Positions 10,379-23,298 of a stretch of 64,000 nt of DNA are shown here, one piece after another. The stretch's first letter is position 1. Each line of letters begins with the position of its first letter. The DNA comes from Circinella minor (taxonomy: Eukaryota; Mucoromycota; Mucoromycetes; Mucorales; Lichtheimiaceae), in NCBI GenBank assembly GCA_016758965.1, contig JAEPRB010000157.1:1-64000 (forward strand), in the 5' to 3' direction. Under the pieces are notes generated by a model, which was given only the letters and a program-made list of their open reading frames with translations, had not been told where the DNA came from and searched no databases. A program made the position numbers and the translations under genes.

Positions 10379-12898
10379 GTGACAAAAAAAAAACGTCCTT
10401 TAACTGTAATATTTTTCTTGGTAGTTTTCTTTTTCTATTCGTTTCGCGATAATGTTGATTTACATGATTTGTTTGGTTTTTGGTGTCCATGTTTGGTGTT
10501 GAGAGAATTTAATTTATTATATATATATATATATACACGCGTTTTGTTTAAATAATCATGGTGAGCTTATTTTATTTCTATTGTTATTTTTTATTGATAT
10601 ATATAAAAAGCGACGCGTCATTATTCACCTTGAGCACTATTATTATTATTATTATTTGGCTATATAGGAGATGGGAATAAGTTTTATTTTCACACCGCAA
10701 TCGCAGATTCGGAACCAAAAATCAAACAATATTATAGGCTGCACCTACTTCATGTTGTGATACCATCGCACCATAATAATAAATAGAAGATTGCAGTCAA
10801 GTAAAATAAGGTAAATATATGTTGTTTCAGGTTAGGCAAAAAAAAAAAAAAAAAAAAAAGATAGTGAGGACTAATTCGAAAGGCCTACTATATCTGAATA
10901 ACAATGTTTATATTTGTTCATGCGGTACTTCTCTTTTATATATTTTATCTTTACGTGTAGGTTGTTACGCTCCTTTTTTTTTTGTTATGGAAGAATTAAT
11001 CAACAAAACAAGTTATATTGTCGAATGGGAAACAAGAAGGAAGGATAAGGACTATGTGATATTATTGGGGGTGGGGGACGACGCGTATATGCATAATGCA
11101 CTATAGACGAGAAAAGAGACTATTTGGGTTACTGTTTTGGATTCGTGTTATTATGAAGGTAGTACAGAAGCTACGGATTATAATACCAAGCCAAACGCTA
11201 CGTACATTTCTTTTCAACTGTCGAATCAGCAGCTTCCATGTGTTATATGATTTTTAAAGTATATGGATTTCTTTCTTTGTTTTAAAAAAAAATGGATAAA
11301 AGAAAGAGGAACTACTAAAGGAAGTGGAAATATATAAAACAATGGTGAGATCGAGATAGATATTGTTCTTTTTTGACGTTTACAGTACATGGGTGAAGAG
11401 ATGATGGTAATGATAGAACTTGATGTTACAAATCAAATACTTAAATTAAATGCAATACTATTGTGTTTCATGATCTAAATAAATAAAAAAAAAGTCTATC
11501 TCTTTTTACTTCTTATGAACATAGTAATAATACGTAATACGTGATTGAGCTCTATTATGTCGTGTTGGGTGCTCCAAATATCTTCCATTTTAACCCACCT
11601 TCCCAACATCATTTTTTTTTTTTTTTTTTTTTTAGTAGACCCAAAAAAATTCTCTAATAATAAACTTTTTTTTAAGTATATTAAATTTTAACGCGTTTTT
11701 TCTTTTATGAAACTTAGCTAGTGGATTTTACAACCAAAGAAAAACTAATGCTATTAGAGTTTTAATGTCCACGTTATGAAAGTAATTCTGGTTCTGTTTT
11801 TTTTTTTTTTTTTTTTTTTTGCTACGTAGAGATAAAAAAAAAAAGACCATATTTTTAGTATTGCCGTTTCATTAGCATCTTGATCAGATAACACTAATTT
11901 ACTATGAGAAACAAACAGTGTTTTTTTTTTCTTGATAAAAAAAAATATACATGTAATTATTAGTCACGTGAATTCTATCAATGTATTATGTCTGGCAAAG
12001 AGTTTGTATGATTATTTTTTAAAGCTTTTATTAATTAACAAACCCACCTACAGTATTTGTTAAAACATAAAAAATGGGAGTTGAATAAATAAGTTACACA
12101 AAATACTGGAATCAAGAGCAACATGATTAATTTACTTGCTGCCTTGAGTTACTACGAATAGTTTTGTCAGCACTTTGGTTATTGCAAAGCTTATAATCTA
12201 TATAACATGTACAAATATGTTCTATTACAGATATAGAGTCTTACTGGTGGTAGCCCCTTCTAACCATACATCATTGTTACTGTAATAGAACTATGACATT
12301 GTATATTATATATGATAATACATTTATCAATAATAAGTATACTATTTTTTTTGTTTTTATTGTTGTTACATACAAATTTTATTATCTCAATTTTAAGGAA
12401 CACAAAATGACATTATTTTAAGTAGTAATTCTGATATGATATATATGTTCCTGACATTAATAAGGCAGAAAAAAAAAAAGCACAGTTGAGTGGTGACTGA
12501 TTTATTTTACACGGGAGGAGGTTGGAGATCAAACTAGTCATATATTTATAGAATAATAACAGTAAATTAGATACCATAGAAACGTAGAGATAGTAATACG
12601 TATTATGCTCTTCTTGAATCCACAAAAAAGATTATGCATTTATATTCTTTGTTCAAGTATATTATATACACTAGTAAAAATAGGATACGTAGTGTCATTT
12701 GATAATTCTGAAGATGTGATATTAAATCTATCCACCTCTTCTTTATTATTCGTAGTCTCTTTCTGTTTATTTCTTTATACACTGAAATCTTCAGTTAATC
12801 ATGTTGGACTGTATAGCATGTAAAACTTTATAAATCAAGAATAGGAGTATAAAGGGCAGTTAATGTTTGCTTCTTGACCGATAATGTACGTCAATGTA

Positions 12899-13243
12899 CA
12901 GGATTTTGGATTCATTTCCGGACACAACCCTCAATTTTTTTTTGCTTATAAGTGTAGTTTTTTTCGCTTATGATGGCAATAATTTTCGCTTATGACAGGT
13001 GATACTTGGTTAATCACTCATAAAAGCAGGTGTAGCGAAACTCCTCCTATCATTTGTGTAAATCTCTAATTTTCACAAGTGAATTTCTTAGACCTTATAA
13101 GTAAGAAAATTATATAAGTATTATAAGCGGAAAATAGTTCCAATCATAAGCGGAAAATACCGCCATCATAAATGAAAAATATCTCCATCATAAGCGAAAA
13201 AAAAAAATTGATGGCTGTGTCCGGAAATGAATCCAAAATCCTG
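12899..13243. mobile_element. Complete non-autonomous TIR element (MITE copy 1), TA-flanked
   Basis: The element begins CAGGATTTTGGATTCATTTC and ends with the reverse complement, GAATCCAAAATCCTG. The inverted match continues through CCGGACACA and CAATTTTTTT, giving terminal repeats of over 40 bp. TA lies on both sides (12897-12898 and 13244-13245), the target duplication of Tc1/mariner-type transposons. The interior holds copies of CGCTTATGATGG on the left and its complement CCATCATAAGCG on the right, repeated about every 20 bp. It has no coding capacity. A second copy lies at 47074-47403. Confidence 0.85.
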
Positions 13244-13756
13244 TATTTCAAAGTAAAATAGTTAACGTATTATTCTTTATACCCGAGTTATACCAAAAAG
13301 TTCATACATATTTCAAGTGACTTTATTTTTTTTTAATTTGTTAGCCTATTATATAAAGTGACACATTCTTTATAGGTAATAAATATATTGCGCAGCCAAT
13401 TATAAACCTTTTATCGGTCTTTTTCATAGGAGAATAATTTTAAGTATCAGCGATTAAACTTATATGCACCAGAGGTATCATGACCACAAAAAAGGTTGTT
13501 CTGTAATAATTCATGGCCCCCTATTCATCATAACAGACATCAAGAAATTAAGGGAAAAAAAATGTTGTTGTGGGAAGCTCCAACTTCTACCAATCATTTT
13601 AGCGGGGTATTTTTGCATTAAGTTACCACCCCTTTTCTCTTTCTTATTTTTTAAACAAACTTACATTTTTTTTTCTCTCTCTCTCTCACTCTCACTCTTT
13701 ACTACTGCTTGATTTTATATATATATATATATTTTTTTGAATTAACACTAATTAAA

Positions 13757-16503
13757 ATGCGACTTGGTATTCCATTATTACTTTTTATAACCACATTCTT
13801 TTATTGTCATCCCATATTGGCATACAAAACTATTATTGACGTTCTTTCGGAAGATTCTCGTTTTGAAAAATTAATTGAACATTTACAACGAACAAGACTT
13901 ATTCCATTTATCAATCGTTTAGAGGCAGGCACTCTATTTGCACCTGACAATAATGCATTTGAAAACTTTAAAAAAGGAGAGATTACACAACACATGTTGT
14001 TATACCATTTGTTACCTGCTGGTATGTTGGGAGAAGATTTTTTTGACGGACAACTATTAGAATCACTTTATATAAGACCGGGATTTCTTGGCTCCGATGA
14101 TGCTGGACAACGCATAAAAATCAGAAAAGAAGGAAAGGCAGGCAAAGGACGAGGGAAACCTTTTATTAATGATGCAGAAATCATTGATAAAGATTTAGCT
14201 GTTAATAATCAAACGTATATTCAAGTGATTAATCAAGTTCTTATACCACCAACAACACTTGGTAAGTTCTTTTTTTTTTCTAAAGTGAATTCGTCGATCC
14301 CTGTTTTTTTTATTACAAAAAGAAAAAAAAACACCTCCTTATTTACAACAACTTTTAATCTTATTTATAATTAAAAAAAAAAAAGGCGAATCTATAAAGA
14401 ACAATGAAGAACTTTATGGATTTTTACAAAAAGTTGGATTAAACGATAAATTAAATCAACCTCGACCTTTTACTGTTTTTATGTCACGTCAAAGTGTATT
14501 GAATCAATTAAATCCAATTGAAAAAGATTATATGGTATCTCAATATGGTACAGAAGATCTTGACAAACTTATGAATTATATGATTGTTGATGATGTTGTT
14601 TATTCAAATGAATTTCCAAGCGGCAAAACAGTGTGTAAGTATTTTATTATTATTAGGTAATCCATCATATATGTATACTTACGTAATATATATTATTTAG
14701 ACAAGACATTATCTGGAGAATCATTAGTTATATCAGTAAATAAAGATAATGTTATTACAGTCAACGACATTTCAGTGTCAGAAATTGACGTCTTGGCAGC
14801 AAATGGTAAGCAAAAAAAATAAAATAAAATTAGAGCTGTAAATCATGCCAAGGAATTTTTTTGCATTAATCAATGATTTCCTGGGTCCAATCTATATTTA
14901 GGGGTATTTCATATATTGGATGATATGCCTATACCTAACAATATTAATTTCAACATACGAAAATACTTGTATGGATTAAATTCGACTAAACTGGTAGCAC
15001 TTATGGATGAATGTGGTCTTGAACATTATTTGGAAACCGACACTAGTGATGACGCACAAAAGTATACCATTCTTGCTCCAGCCAATGATGATATTAAAGA
15101 AGATTCTATACCTGATAGTATTAAAAAGAATTGGTTAACTTATCATATTATGGGAGGTTCTTATTCTCCTGACCTTTTAACGGATGGTGCATTGATTAAA
15201 TCCGAATTTGTATCTTCTCATCTCCGTGATGCTCCACAACGGATTCCTGTTTTTGTTGAAACAGAAGCTCCTGTTAAAGCTGTCGGAAAATCAATCCGCT
15301 TTGGACATTCTAGAGTACTTGCAGATCCAGGTGAGGAGAGGGGGACGACAACAATAGATTTTATATGTATACATAAATTCATTAGTATGACTGATTAATA
15401 ATATTTAAATTGATATGATGTTTCTAGCTATCGTTCAGAATAATTACATATATAAAGTGTCTGAACCATTAGTTCTTCCTGGTGATATTTTATCCAAATT
15501 AGTTATTGATCTCAATCTGTCGACATTTATTGCAACCATTTATGTTTCAGAAGTAGCCGATGAGATTAAAAGTAGCGATGGTATTACCATGTTTGTACCC
15601 ACCAACGAAGCGTTCCACGATCTTGGCCTTGTGGCACAGTATCTTATGCATCCATCTGGTAAATCTCATCTTCAAAGTGTGCTTCGATACCATGTTGCTC
15701 AAGGACTTTTGTATAAAGAAGATATGATACAAAATCCACAAGAAATGACTACACTTGCCAATGCTACTATTCGTATTGAATCTAGCAATGATCAACTTGT
15801 TGTCGGTCCACCTGGAGCAGGTTCCAAACAAGCTATTATTGGAGAAACCGATATTCTTGTTGGCAATGGTGTTGTACATAAGATTGATGGAGTACAAATT
15901 CCTGATTATGTGGAAATCACCACACGTGACATCTTGATAGGCATTGAAGCGAATTCCATGCTTGAAGTTCTTGAAAGAGCAAGTCTTATGGATGTATTAA
16001 ATTCTACAGATTACATTGTTTTGGCCCCCACGGATCGTGCATTTGCTCATATGGATTTGGGTGAATTATTAAAAGATCCATACGAACTGGAACGATTGGT
16101 CAAATTACATCTTGTTCCTATTACTTGGCAGGATAATTGGATTACAAGTGGTAGTAAACATGATACTGAGTATCCTACCCTTTTATCCGAATATGACAAA
16201 ATTGTATTTCGTGAAGAAGAAAATGGTGAACTCGTTGTTTCTGTCAAAGATCGAACGGATAAAACACCTGCTCATGTCATTGGCATGGGACGTACTGTGG
16301 GTGGTAAAGTAGATGGTGGGGTATTAATGACAGATGCCGTTTTGATTCCTATTCGTCGTGGTTTCTTTGGTTTGCCTTGGGGATGGTCTATTTTCCTGGT
16401 TACAGTCATTTCACTCATTTCAGCTAGTATTTTGGGTGGTTGTGGATTCATTGTTTATAAGATTTGGACACGTAGACGTTTAGGTTATCGAAATATTGAT
16501 TAG
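13757..16503 (+). CDS. Membrane-anchored protein with five fasciclin (FAS1) domains
   Basis: Five exons (13757-14261, 14386-14634, 14701-14805, 14902-15330, 15428-16503) give a 787-aa type I membrane protein. Residues 1-20 are a signal peptide (LGIPLLLFITTFFYCHPILA). Five FAS1 repeats follow, recognised by their H1 boxes: TLFAPDNNAF, FTVFMSRQSV, YTILAPANDD, TMFVPTNEAF and YIVLAPTDRAF. H2-like 'YH' pairs are at YHLLP, YHIMG and YHVAQ. A single transmembrane helix (WSIFLVTVISLISASILGG) precedes a short basic cytosolic tail. FAS1 proteins act in adhesion at the cell surface or vacuole membrane. The start was chosen because it begins the signal peptide; an upstream in-frame ATG at 13709 would hide it. 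Confidence 0.9.
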
Positions 16504-17144
16504 TTTTTACTCTTTTTTTTTTATATCATTTTCTTATATTATATTAACAAACAATTCTAGTATCATCATTGTTATTATTCCCCCACCCCTCCTACGTATC
16601 CCTACCCCCCTCATTTTTGTCACTCATCATTCATTTTCATAACAGAGATATGTCTAAATAAATCATGTATAAAGGTAGATCATATATATATATATATATA
16701 TATAAAGCCATTTTTTCGGAATGAACGGATTGATTTGTTTGTATTACAAATATTTCCTATACAACCAACGCTACAATGCCTTTATTTACTATCATCACGG
16801 TACATACATCAAGTTGTCTTTATGTGGATCATTATTATTATGTGATGCATCATCATAGTAATAACTTTTACTTTAAGGCAAAAGAAGAAGAAAAGGAAAT
16901 TACCATAAAAAAACAAGTAAGAGGGGGGAAGGAACAGATTCCTTTGAATAAAGAAGAAGTAAATGTAAACGAATAACAGTTCCTGCATATTTTTGTAAAA
17001 CCGGGCAGCGAATTTATTTTCCTTTTGTGAACTTCTTCCTCCGCCACGATGCCCCCTCACTTCTCTCTCTCTGTCTCTCTCTTGTTTTTTTTTTATATAT
17101 ATACACATAAAGTCATAAGATATTCCAATTAAAAAAAAAAGATT
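16504..17144. other. Spacer between the FAS1 gene and the 677-aa unknown gene
   Basis: It contains (AT)n at 16682-16703 and a CT-rich leader with TATATATATA at about 17094-17103, just upstream of the next ATG. No gene is seen. Confidence 0.6.
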
Positions 17145-19320
17145 ATGAGTACTGTTGAAGAAGAAGAATCTCACTCAAAACCACCAATTTTCAGTTATTT
17201 ACATCAAAAAGAGAAAAGTGGCAAAGGAAAATCGTCCTTGACGCGATCAGTAATCATTAAATCCAATTTATATAAAGATCTGGATCGGCTTGAAGAATCA
17301 CTTGATGCCGACTTTGAAAAACATCTTGCCGAGGTGCGTGCCGCTTCTCTTAAGCATGGCAATTTAAACTTGACTAATTATAACAATGACAACACAAAAA
17401 GAAGTACCACCCTAAGTGTCAGTAAACAACAACAATACTATGACAACGACGATAGTTACTATAATAATGATAATGATAACAGTGAAGAAACAGAATCTAT
17501 TCTGGGTGGATTAGAACATGTTCCATTTGTTGGTGACATATTACCACCATTTGGTTCGCGTCCATCAAGTGTTCGAGGGTTATCGGATGTTTCTATTCAT
17601 TCAGATAAAGAGATATTAGGTGAATTATTATTGACCCAATCCCTGCATGGGAAAGAGAATCGTTATATCAACGATCAAGAAAGAAGTAGAAGGAAAGGAA
17701 GGCAAGAAAAACTTAATGATAGTAGGAGTAGGCTCGATGACGAAAGTAATAGTTTAGGACGACAACAAAGGACAAGTAATCATCAATGGATACCCAATCG
17801 TGATCTTGTGGATGAAAAATACAGTGTTACTCCTTTGGTGAATCCTGTCATTACTACTACAGCATCAAAAACAACCCCACTAACAACGCATTATAAGAAA
17901 AATAAGGAAGTATCTTCTGCTGAAGATACATCACTCTCTCATCATCATCCACCACGAACCATGTCACCTGGTCGATATTTTGCTGCACGTTCTCTTCCTT
18001 TAGATTCATTTGATGAAATATGGAATAACAATAACAATAGTAATAATAATAATAAAAAGGTAATTGTAAACGTATTACTTTTTTATATCTTATCCAATTG
18101 ACTGATTTAATACAATTTTTTTTTATTTACTTAGGGACGTTCATCAATCAGATTATCATCTACAATGAGTAGCCGAAAAAATAGTGCAAGTTTAGATAGT
18201 GATGACTTACTTTTACAAAGCTTCGTAAGTATATAATAACAAGCACTCTTGAGTAAATACTAACGTTTACATATATATATACATATATTAGAAATTGCTA
18301 CCCCAAGCACTATCCCATAATTACAACATTCAACCTGTAAATAATAATAGCTCATCTAATACATCACGACGAACAACGTCAAATAAGTATCGGAACGACA
18401 AAAAATCAACAAATCAACATTCTCATAAACATCTATCATCATCATTACTTGATAGATCATTTAACGATAGTATCAAATCTAATAGATCACAACAACACTA
18501 TGATAATAATAATGAATACGTATCTATTCCTGTTATCCGACAAGAAGATCACAAGAGTTCGGATCGTACCAAACGTAATACTGGTGTTGTTTCTGGTACA
18601 GTTCGATTACGACGTATTCATGCCGTGGATCGATCTAATAATACAACTGATATTGAAGACTATGATCAATACTCTGATGAACAAGAAGATTGTATTGTAG
18701 AACCTGAACGTTTATTATTACAATGTAAAATAGATGTGAATAATGTACGACCTGGTAATTCTAAATTACGAATTACAAATAATCTGACCCATCGATCAAG
18801 AACATTTTCATTATTTTCTGCAAGAGCGAAACTCAAGTTCTTAAATCGACAAGGAGTCGTGCCTGCTGGCGGGCATATTGATATTATTGTTCGATCAAAA
18901 AGAAGTGCAGCAACAAGTAAATTACATCATCACAAGTCATCAGCAACAAAAAATCAAGTTTCTTCCAATAATATACATTATGATTTTGAAACGATATTAA
19001 TATTAATAGATGGAAAACATTCTCAACAAGTGAATGTGGATATGGAAATTATTGATGAGCGACGAAAACAAATAAAGGAAGAAGAAGAGGATGATAGTTT
19101 ATTATTATCTCAATCACTTGTATCTGATATCCAACCCACCCTTTCTACTATTGCTCGTCATCATCGCCATCCATCTATCAATGGTATTATTCAACAAGAA
19201 GCAGAAGAACAAATTTTGCCTCCACCACCAAAACCCGCTCCTACACCAACTGCTATTACTACTAATCAACCCATCAAATCAAAATGCCCAATATGTGTAA
19301 TGGAACAAGAATGTTGTTAA
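17145..19320 (+). CDS. Uncharacterised 677-aa protein, possible ASH/MSP-like C-terminal domain
   Basis: Three exons (17145-18059, 18135-18224, 18292-19320) join in frame. I do not recognise the family. The N-terminus has a charged helix (NLYKDLDRLEESLDADFEKH) that could form a coiled coil. The middle is a long Asn/Ser/Asp-rich disordered part with many RS and basic patches. The C-terminal part (about residues 480-600) alternates strands and turns: LLLQCKIDVNNVRPGNSKLR, then RTFSLFS, then VVPAGGHIDIIVRSK, then a paired strand before an acidic helix. That is how an immunoglobulin-like ASH/MSP domain reads, as in Cep192/SPD-2 type proteins. This is a fold guess only. The protein ends KCPICVMEQECC, a CxxC pair plus a CC terminus. 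Confidence 0.75.
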
Positions 19321-19610
19321 TAGTTATAATAATTAATATTATCTAAAAATTGCTTTTTCAAAATAAGAGAGAAAAAAAAAAGTTTACTGTACATAGAAGA
19401 AAAAAAAAAAGAAAAAGACTTTTTCTGTTTCGTTTTTGTTTTAGGAGACGAGAGGAAGTTTATGAAAAAGGAATAAGAGAGAGAGAGAGATACTGCGTGT
19501 GCGTGTGTGTATATGTTTATGTGTTTTTTATAGATGGTTGTTATGTGTGTATATGACAATGAAATAATATAAAATATGCATATATATATATATATATATG
19601 TTGTTCTAAT

Positions 19611-19910
19611 CTACCAGGATGCCTTCTTGACACCAGGCAATTCACCGTTCAAAGCTTTTAAACGGAATTGAAATCGACATAACTTGAATTCTCTAAGAAC
19701 ACCTTGACCATGACCTGTTGCAACACATCGATTATGAATAAAAGTTGGAGAGGATTGTTTTGGCATGTTGTTAAGTGCAAGTTGAGCTTGGTGACGAACA
19801 CGAGCAGGTAAAGTTTCGTTACGTGTAATAAAACGGTATGCTTGACGAGTTAATTCGTTGTCGGCAAGAAGTTGACGTGCCTTAATATCACGAAGTACAC
19901 GGCTTCTCAT
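19611..19910 (-). CDS. MRP2: Mitochondrial small-subunit ribosomal protein uS14m
   Basis: Single-exon 99-aa protein. uS14m sits in the head of the mitochondrial small ribosomal subunit. The C-terminal signature is complete: RCVATGHGQGVLREFKLCR followed by RFQFRLKALNGELPGVKKASW, as in bacterial S14 and yeast Mrp2. The bacterial CxxC zinc form is absent, which is normal for this branch. The length fits the family. It is divergently arranged with CLF1, with 244 bp between the two start codons. Confidence 0.93.
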   Translation of the reverse strand: MRSRVLRDIKARQLLADNELTRQAYRFITRNETLPARVRHQAQLALNNMPKQSSPTFIHNRCVATGHGQGVLREFKLCRFQFRLKALNGELPGVKKASW

Positions 19911-20090
19911 TATTATTATTTTTTTGTTGTTGTATAAAAAAAAAAAGGTGGGTAACTAAAAAATAAAAAAACAAAATAAAAAATTAGCCCAGCGGATTTG
20001 AAAAGACAGCAGTCAAGATACTACGAACATTGATGACAAGTTTGGGAGTTGCAAAAACTCCTCTGTTCTTTGATATTCCTCCCCACCACT

Positions 20091-20122
<32 letters not shown>

Positions 20123-20154
20123 CTTCTTTCAAACTTTGTATATTTTTTTTTGTC
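19911..20154. promoter_or_regulatory. Shared divergent promoter of uS14m and CLF1
   Basis: Only 244 bp separate the ATGs of two divergently read genes, so both promoters must lie here. A 24-T tract (20097-20120) lies inside, a likely nucleosome-free region. No TATA box is obvious. Confidence 0.6.
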
Positions 20155-22988
20155 ATGAATTCTGGACCAAAAAAAGGGACGGGAAGGAATCCACGACCTC
20201 CAAAGGTAATAAAAAAAAAAAAAGAAACATACTCACATAATTTCTTCATTTTAGTTTTTATATTTTCATAAAATCTTTAACCATCTAATATTAATGTTTT
20301 TTTTTTTTCATCAATACTAATAATAATAGGTCAAGAATAAAGCTCCCGCAGAAATTCAAATCACAGCCGAACAGATCTTACGAGAAGCTCATGATCGCCG
20401 ACTTGAACCTACTCATTCTATTCCGCGACAAAAGATTAGCGATTTAGAAGAATTATCTGAATTTCGACAACGGAAACGAAAAGACTTTGAAGATAATATT
20501 CGTAAAAATCGTTTAAATGTTGGCAACTGGATCAAATATGCAGCATGGGAAGAATCACAAATGGAATTACAACGGTCTCGATCAGTCTATGAACGTGCAT
20601 TGGATGTAGAAGCGCGTAATCCTGCCATTTGGCTTCGTTATATTGAAATGGAAATGAAGAATCGTAACGTGAATCATGCGCGTAATATCTTAGATCGTGC
20701 TACTTCATTGTTGCCTCGTGTGGATCAATTTTGGTATAAATATACTTATATGGAAGAGTTGGTGGGTGATGTACCAAAAGCAAGAAATGTATTTGAACGT
20801 TGGATGAAATGGGAACCCGATGAGACAGCTTGGCAAGCTTATATTAAGATGGAATTACGGTACCATGAAGAAGAACGAGCTCATGCACTATATGAACGAT
20901 TCGTTAGTATTCACCCAGAGTCAAAGAATTGGATTAAATGGGCCAAATTTGAGGAGGAACATAATAATATGGGTAAATAATAATAATTATTTTAAATGAT
21001 AATGAAATTAAAAACAATACTATTTACTGATCTTTTTTTTTTTTTTTTCAAATCTAAAATTATAGATAAATGTCGTGAAATTTATAGTGAAGCTCTCGAG
21101 TACTTGGGTGAAGAAAAACTTGAACAAAAGATTTTAGTTGCTTTTGCAAAATTTGAAATCAAAATGAAAGAGGTATAAAAAAAGAAAAGTTTATACTTTT
21201 GAAAGAGGAGGGGCGGGAGAGGGGGATTATATATTTTTATGTTATATACGATATTCATTCTCAATAATGATTTAGTTCGAACGTGCTCGTGTCATTTATA
21301 AATATGGTTTGGAACGTTTACCAAAATCTCAATCTCAATCTTTATATAATCAATATACAAACTTTGAAAAACAATATGGTGATCGAGAAGGTATTGAAGA
21401 TGTTGTATTGGGTAAACGTCGGGTTCAATATGAACATGATATTGAATCCAATCCCAAAAATTATGATGTATGGTTTGATTATGCAAGATTGGAAGAATCA
21501 TCAGGTGATCCAACAAGAACGCGTGAAGTATATGAACGAGCTATTGCACAAGTACCACCAGCCAATGAAAAACGTTATTGGAGACGTTATATTTATTTGT
21601 GGATTAACTATGCATTATATGAAGAATTGGAAACTGAGGTAAAAAAAATAAAACATTAGTGGGATATAGAGAACTGTGTGGTATAATATGTTTGGATAGA
21701 TAAAAGAAGAAGAAAAAAAAAAAAAAACTTAACAAATAGAATTATTATCATACATAGGATACTGATCGTGCACGCGAAATTTATACACAATGTTTAAAAC
21801 TTATTCCACATAAAACCTTCACATTTGCAAAAATATGGTTGTTAGCAGCACAATTCGAAATTCGTCAATTAAATGTACAAGGTGCTAGAAAACTATTGGG
21901 TCAATCCATTGGTATGTGTCCAAAGAACAAATTATTCAAAGGCTATATTGATTTGGAAATGCAGGTAAAGTAATTTTAAAGTTTAGTTTCTCTCGGACAA
22001 AAGTTACTCTTATATATGTGTTTGTTATTAACTTGAGCAAAAAAAAAAAAAAATAGTTACGAGATTTTGATCGTTGTCGAACTTTATATTCAAAATATTT
22101 GGAATATGATCCAACAAGTTGTTCTGCATGGATTAAATTTGCAGAACTTGAAAAACTTCTTGGTGAGGTAGATCGTTGTCGTGCAATTTTCGAATTGGGT
22201 ATCGGTCAACCTGTACTTGATATGCCAGAACTTTTATGGAAAGCATATATCGGTAAGGATAAGAATAAGAACAACTTAGAAAATGGGAAAATAGAAAACG
22301 GGGAAAAGCTTACATTTTGTAATTTAAATTGTATGTATATAGACTTTGAAATTAGTGAAGATGAATATGAAAAGACACGTAATTTATATGTTCGTCTTTT
22401 GGAACGAACTGAACATGTTAAAGTATTTATCAGTTTTGCACAATTCGAACTCTCTATACCTTATGAAGAAGGTAGTCAAGAGGGCGTGGATCGTGCACGT
22501 AAGATTTTCGTAGATGCATATGATAGTTTAAAGACAAAGGAACTTAAAGATGAGGTAAAAAAAAAAAAAAAAAAAAAGAATATTATCATTTTATGAGAAA
22601 ATATATGGATAATGATCGACATGTTAACCTCTTTTTTTTTTTATATTATATATATTAGCGAGTCTTATTGCTTGAAGCATGGAAAGACTTTGAAGAAAAT
22701 AATGGAACAGAAGATACACAAAAAGTGGTTCAAGATAAAATGCCAAAGGTTGTTCGTAAAAGAAGAAAGGCTGCTGATTCTACTGAAGACAATATTATTT
22801 GGGAAGAATACTTTGATTACATTTTCCCTGATGATCAAGTACAAAGTCGCAACCTTAAATTTCTTGCACAAGCTCAAGCTTGGCGACAGGTAAAAAAAAA
22901 TATAAATTCATGTACACACTTTTTTTTTTTGAATATTACTTATCATTAACTACTATTTTCATTTTTCATATAGAAACAAGAAGAATAA
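20155..22988 (+). CDS. CLF1: Pre-mRNA splicing factor Clf1/Crooked neck (HAT repeats)
   Basis: Clf1/Syf3 is a scaffold of the NineTeen complex that links U5/U6 with the catalytic spliceosome (family knowledge). Nine exons (20155-20205, 20330-20972, 21066-21172, 21276-21638, 21758-21964, 22057-22252, 22343-22554, 22659-22889, 22974-22988) give 674 aa, close to the yeast and human core length. The N-terminal box [20 protein letters not shown] is diagnostic. HAT (half-a-TPR) repeats follow along the whole protein, e.g. [35 protein letters not shown] and [16 protein letters not shown]. The last coding exon is just five codons (KQEE and stop). The first exon is 17 codons, its ATG the first after the divergent promoter. 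Confidence 0.95.
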
Positions 22989-23298
22989 ATACATTCCCTC
23001 TCATTATCCGATCCCTGTTAAGAGGTTTTTTTTTTTCAAACAAACAAACAAAAAAAAAACTCTTTCTTTTCATCATTTTTTTTTCTTATTATATTTACTC
23101 TATATGAATTAACAGAAAGAAAGAAAGAAAAAAATAAAAATAAAAAGCATCTCATTACTTTTCTTGTAAATATACTTTATTTATATTATATTTATATTAT
23201 ATATAATTATAATCAATATTAATAATTATGGTATGTTATATATATTTTTATCATTATTATAAAGACAAAGAATGATATATATATATTTTTACTATTAG
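22989..23298. other. Convergent 3' spacer between CLF1 and the sugar transporter
   Basis: AT-rich, with A/T homopolymers and (AT)n near 23274-23284. It holds both 3' UTRs and nothing else that I can see. Confidence 0.6.

Larger units (their letters stand above)
10299..13756. other. Gene-poor stretch containing a MITE
   Basis: About 3.4 kb without a recognisable gene except the 345-bp inverted-repeat element listed separately. One short frame at about 11108-11251 (+) reads VTVLDSCYYEGSTEATDYN and stays open for some 50 codons. It has no start and no recognisable family. The last 100 bases are CT-rich and form the leader of the FAS1 gene. Confidence 0.6.

Noticed and set aside
13464..13712. 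82-codon frame just before the FAS1 gene
   Set aside because: It runs through the CT-rich leader, and its Phe/Ser/Leu repeats are translated CT microsatellite.
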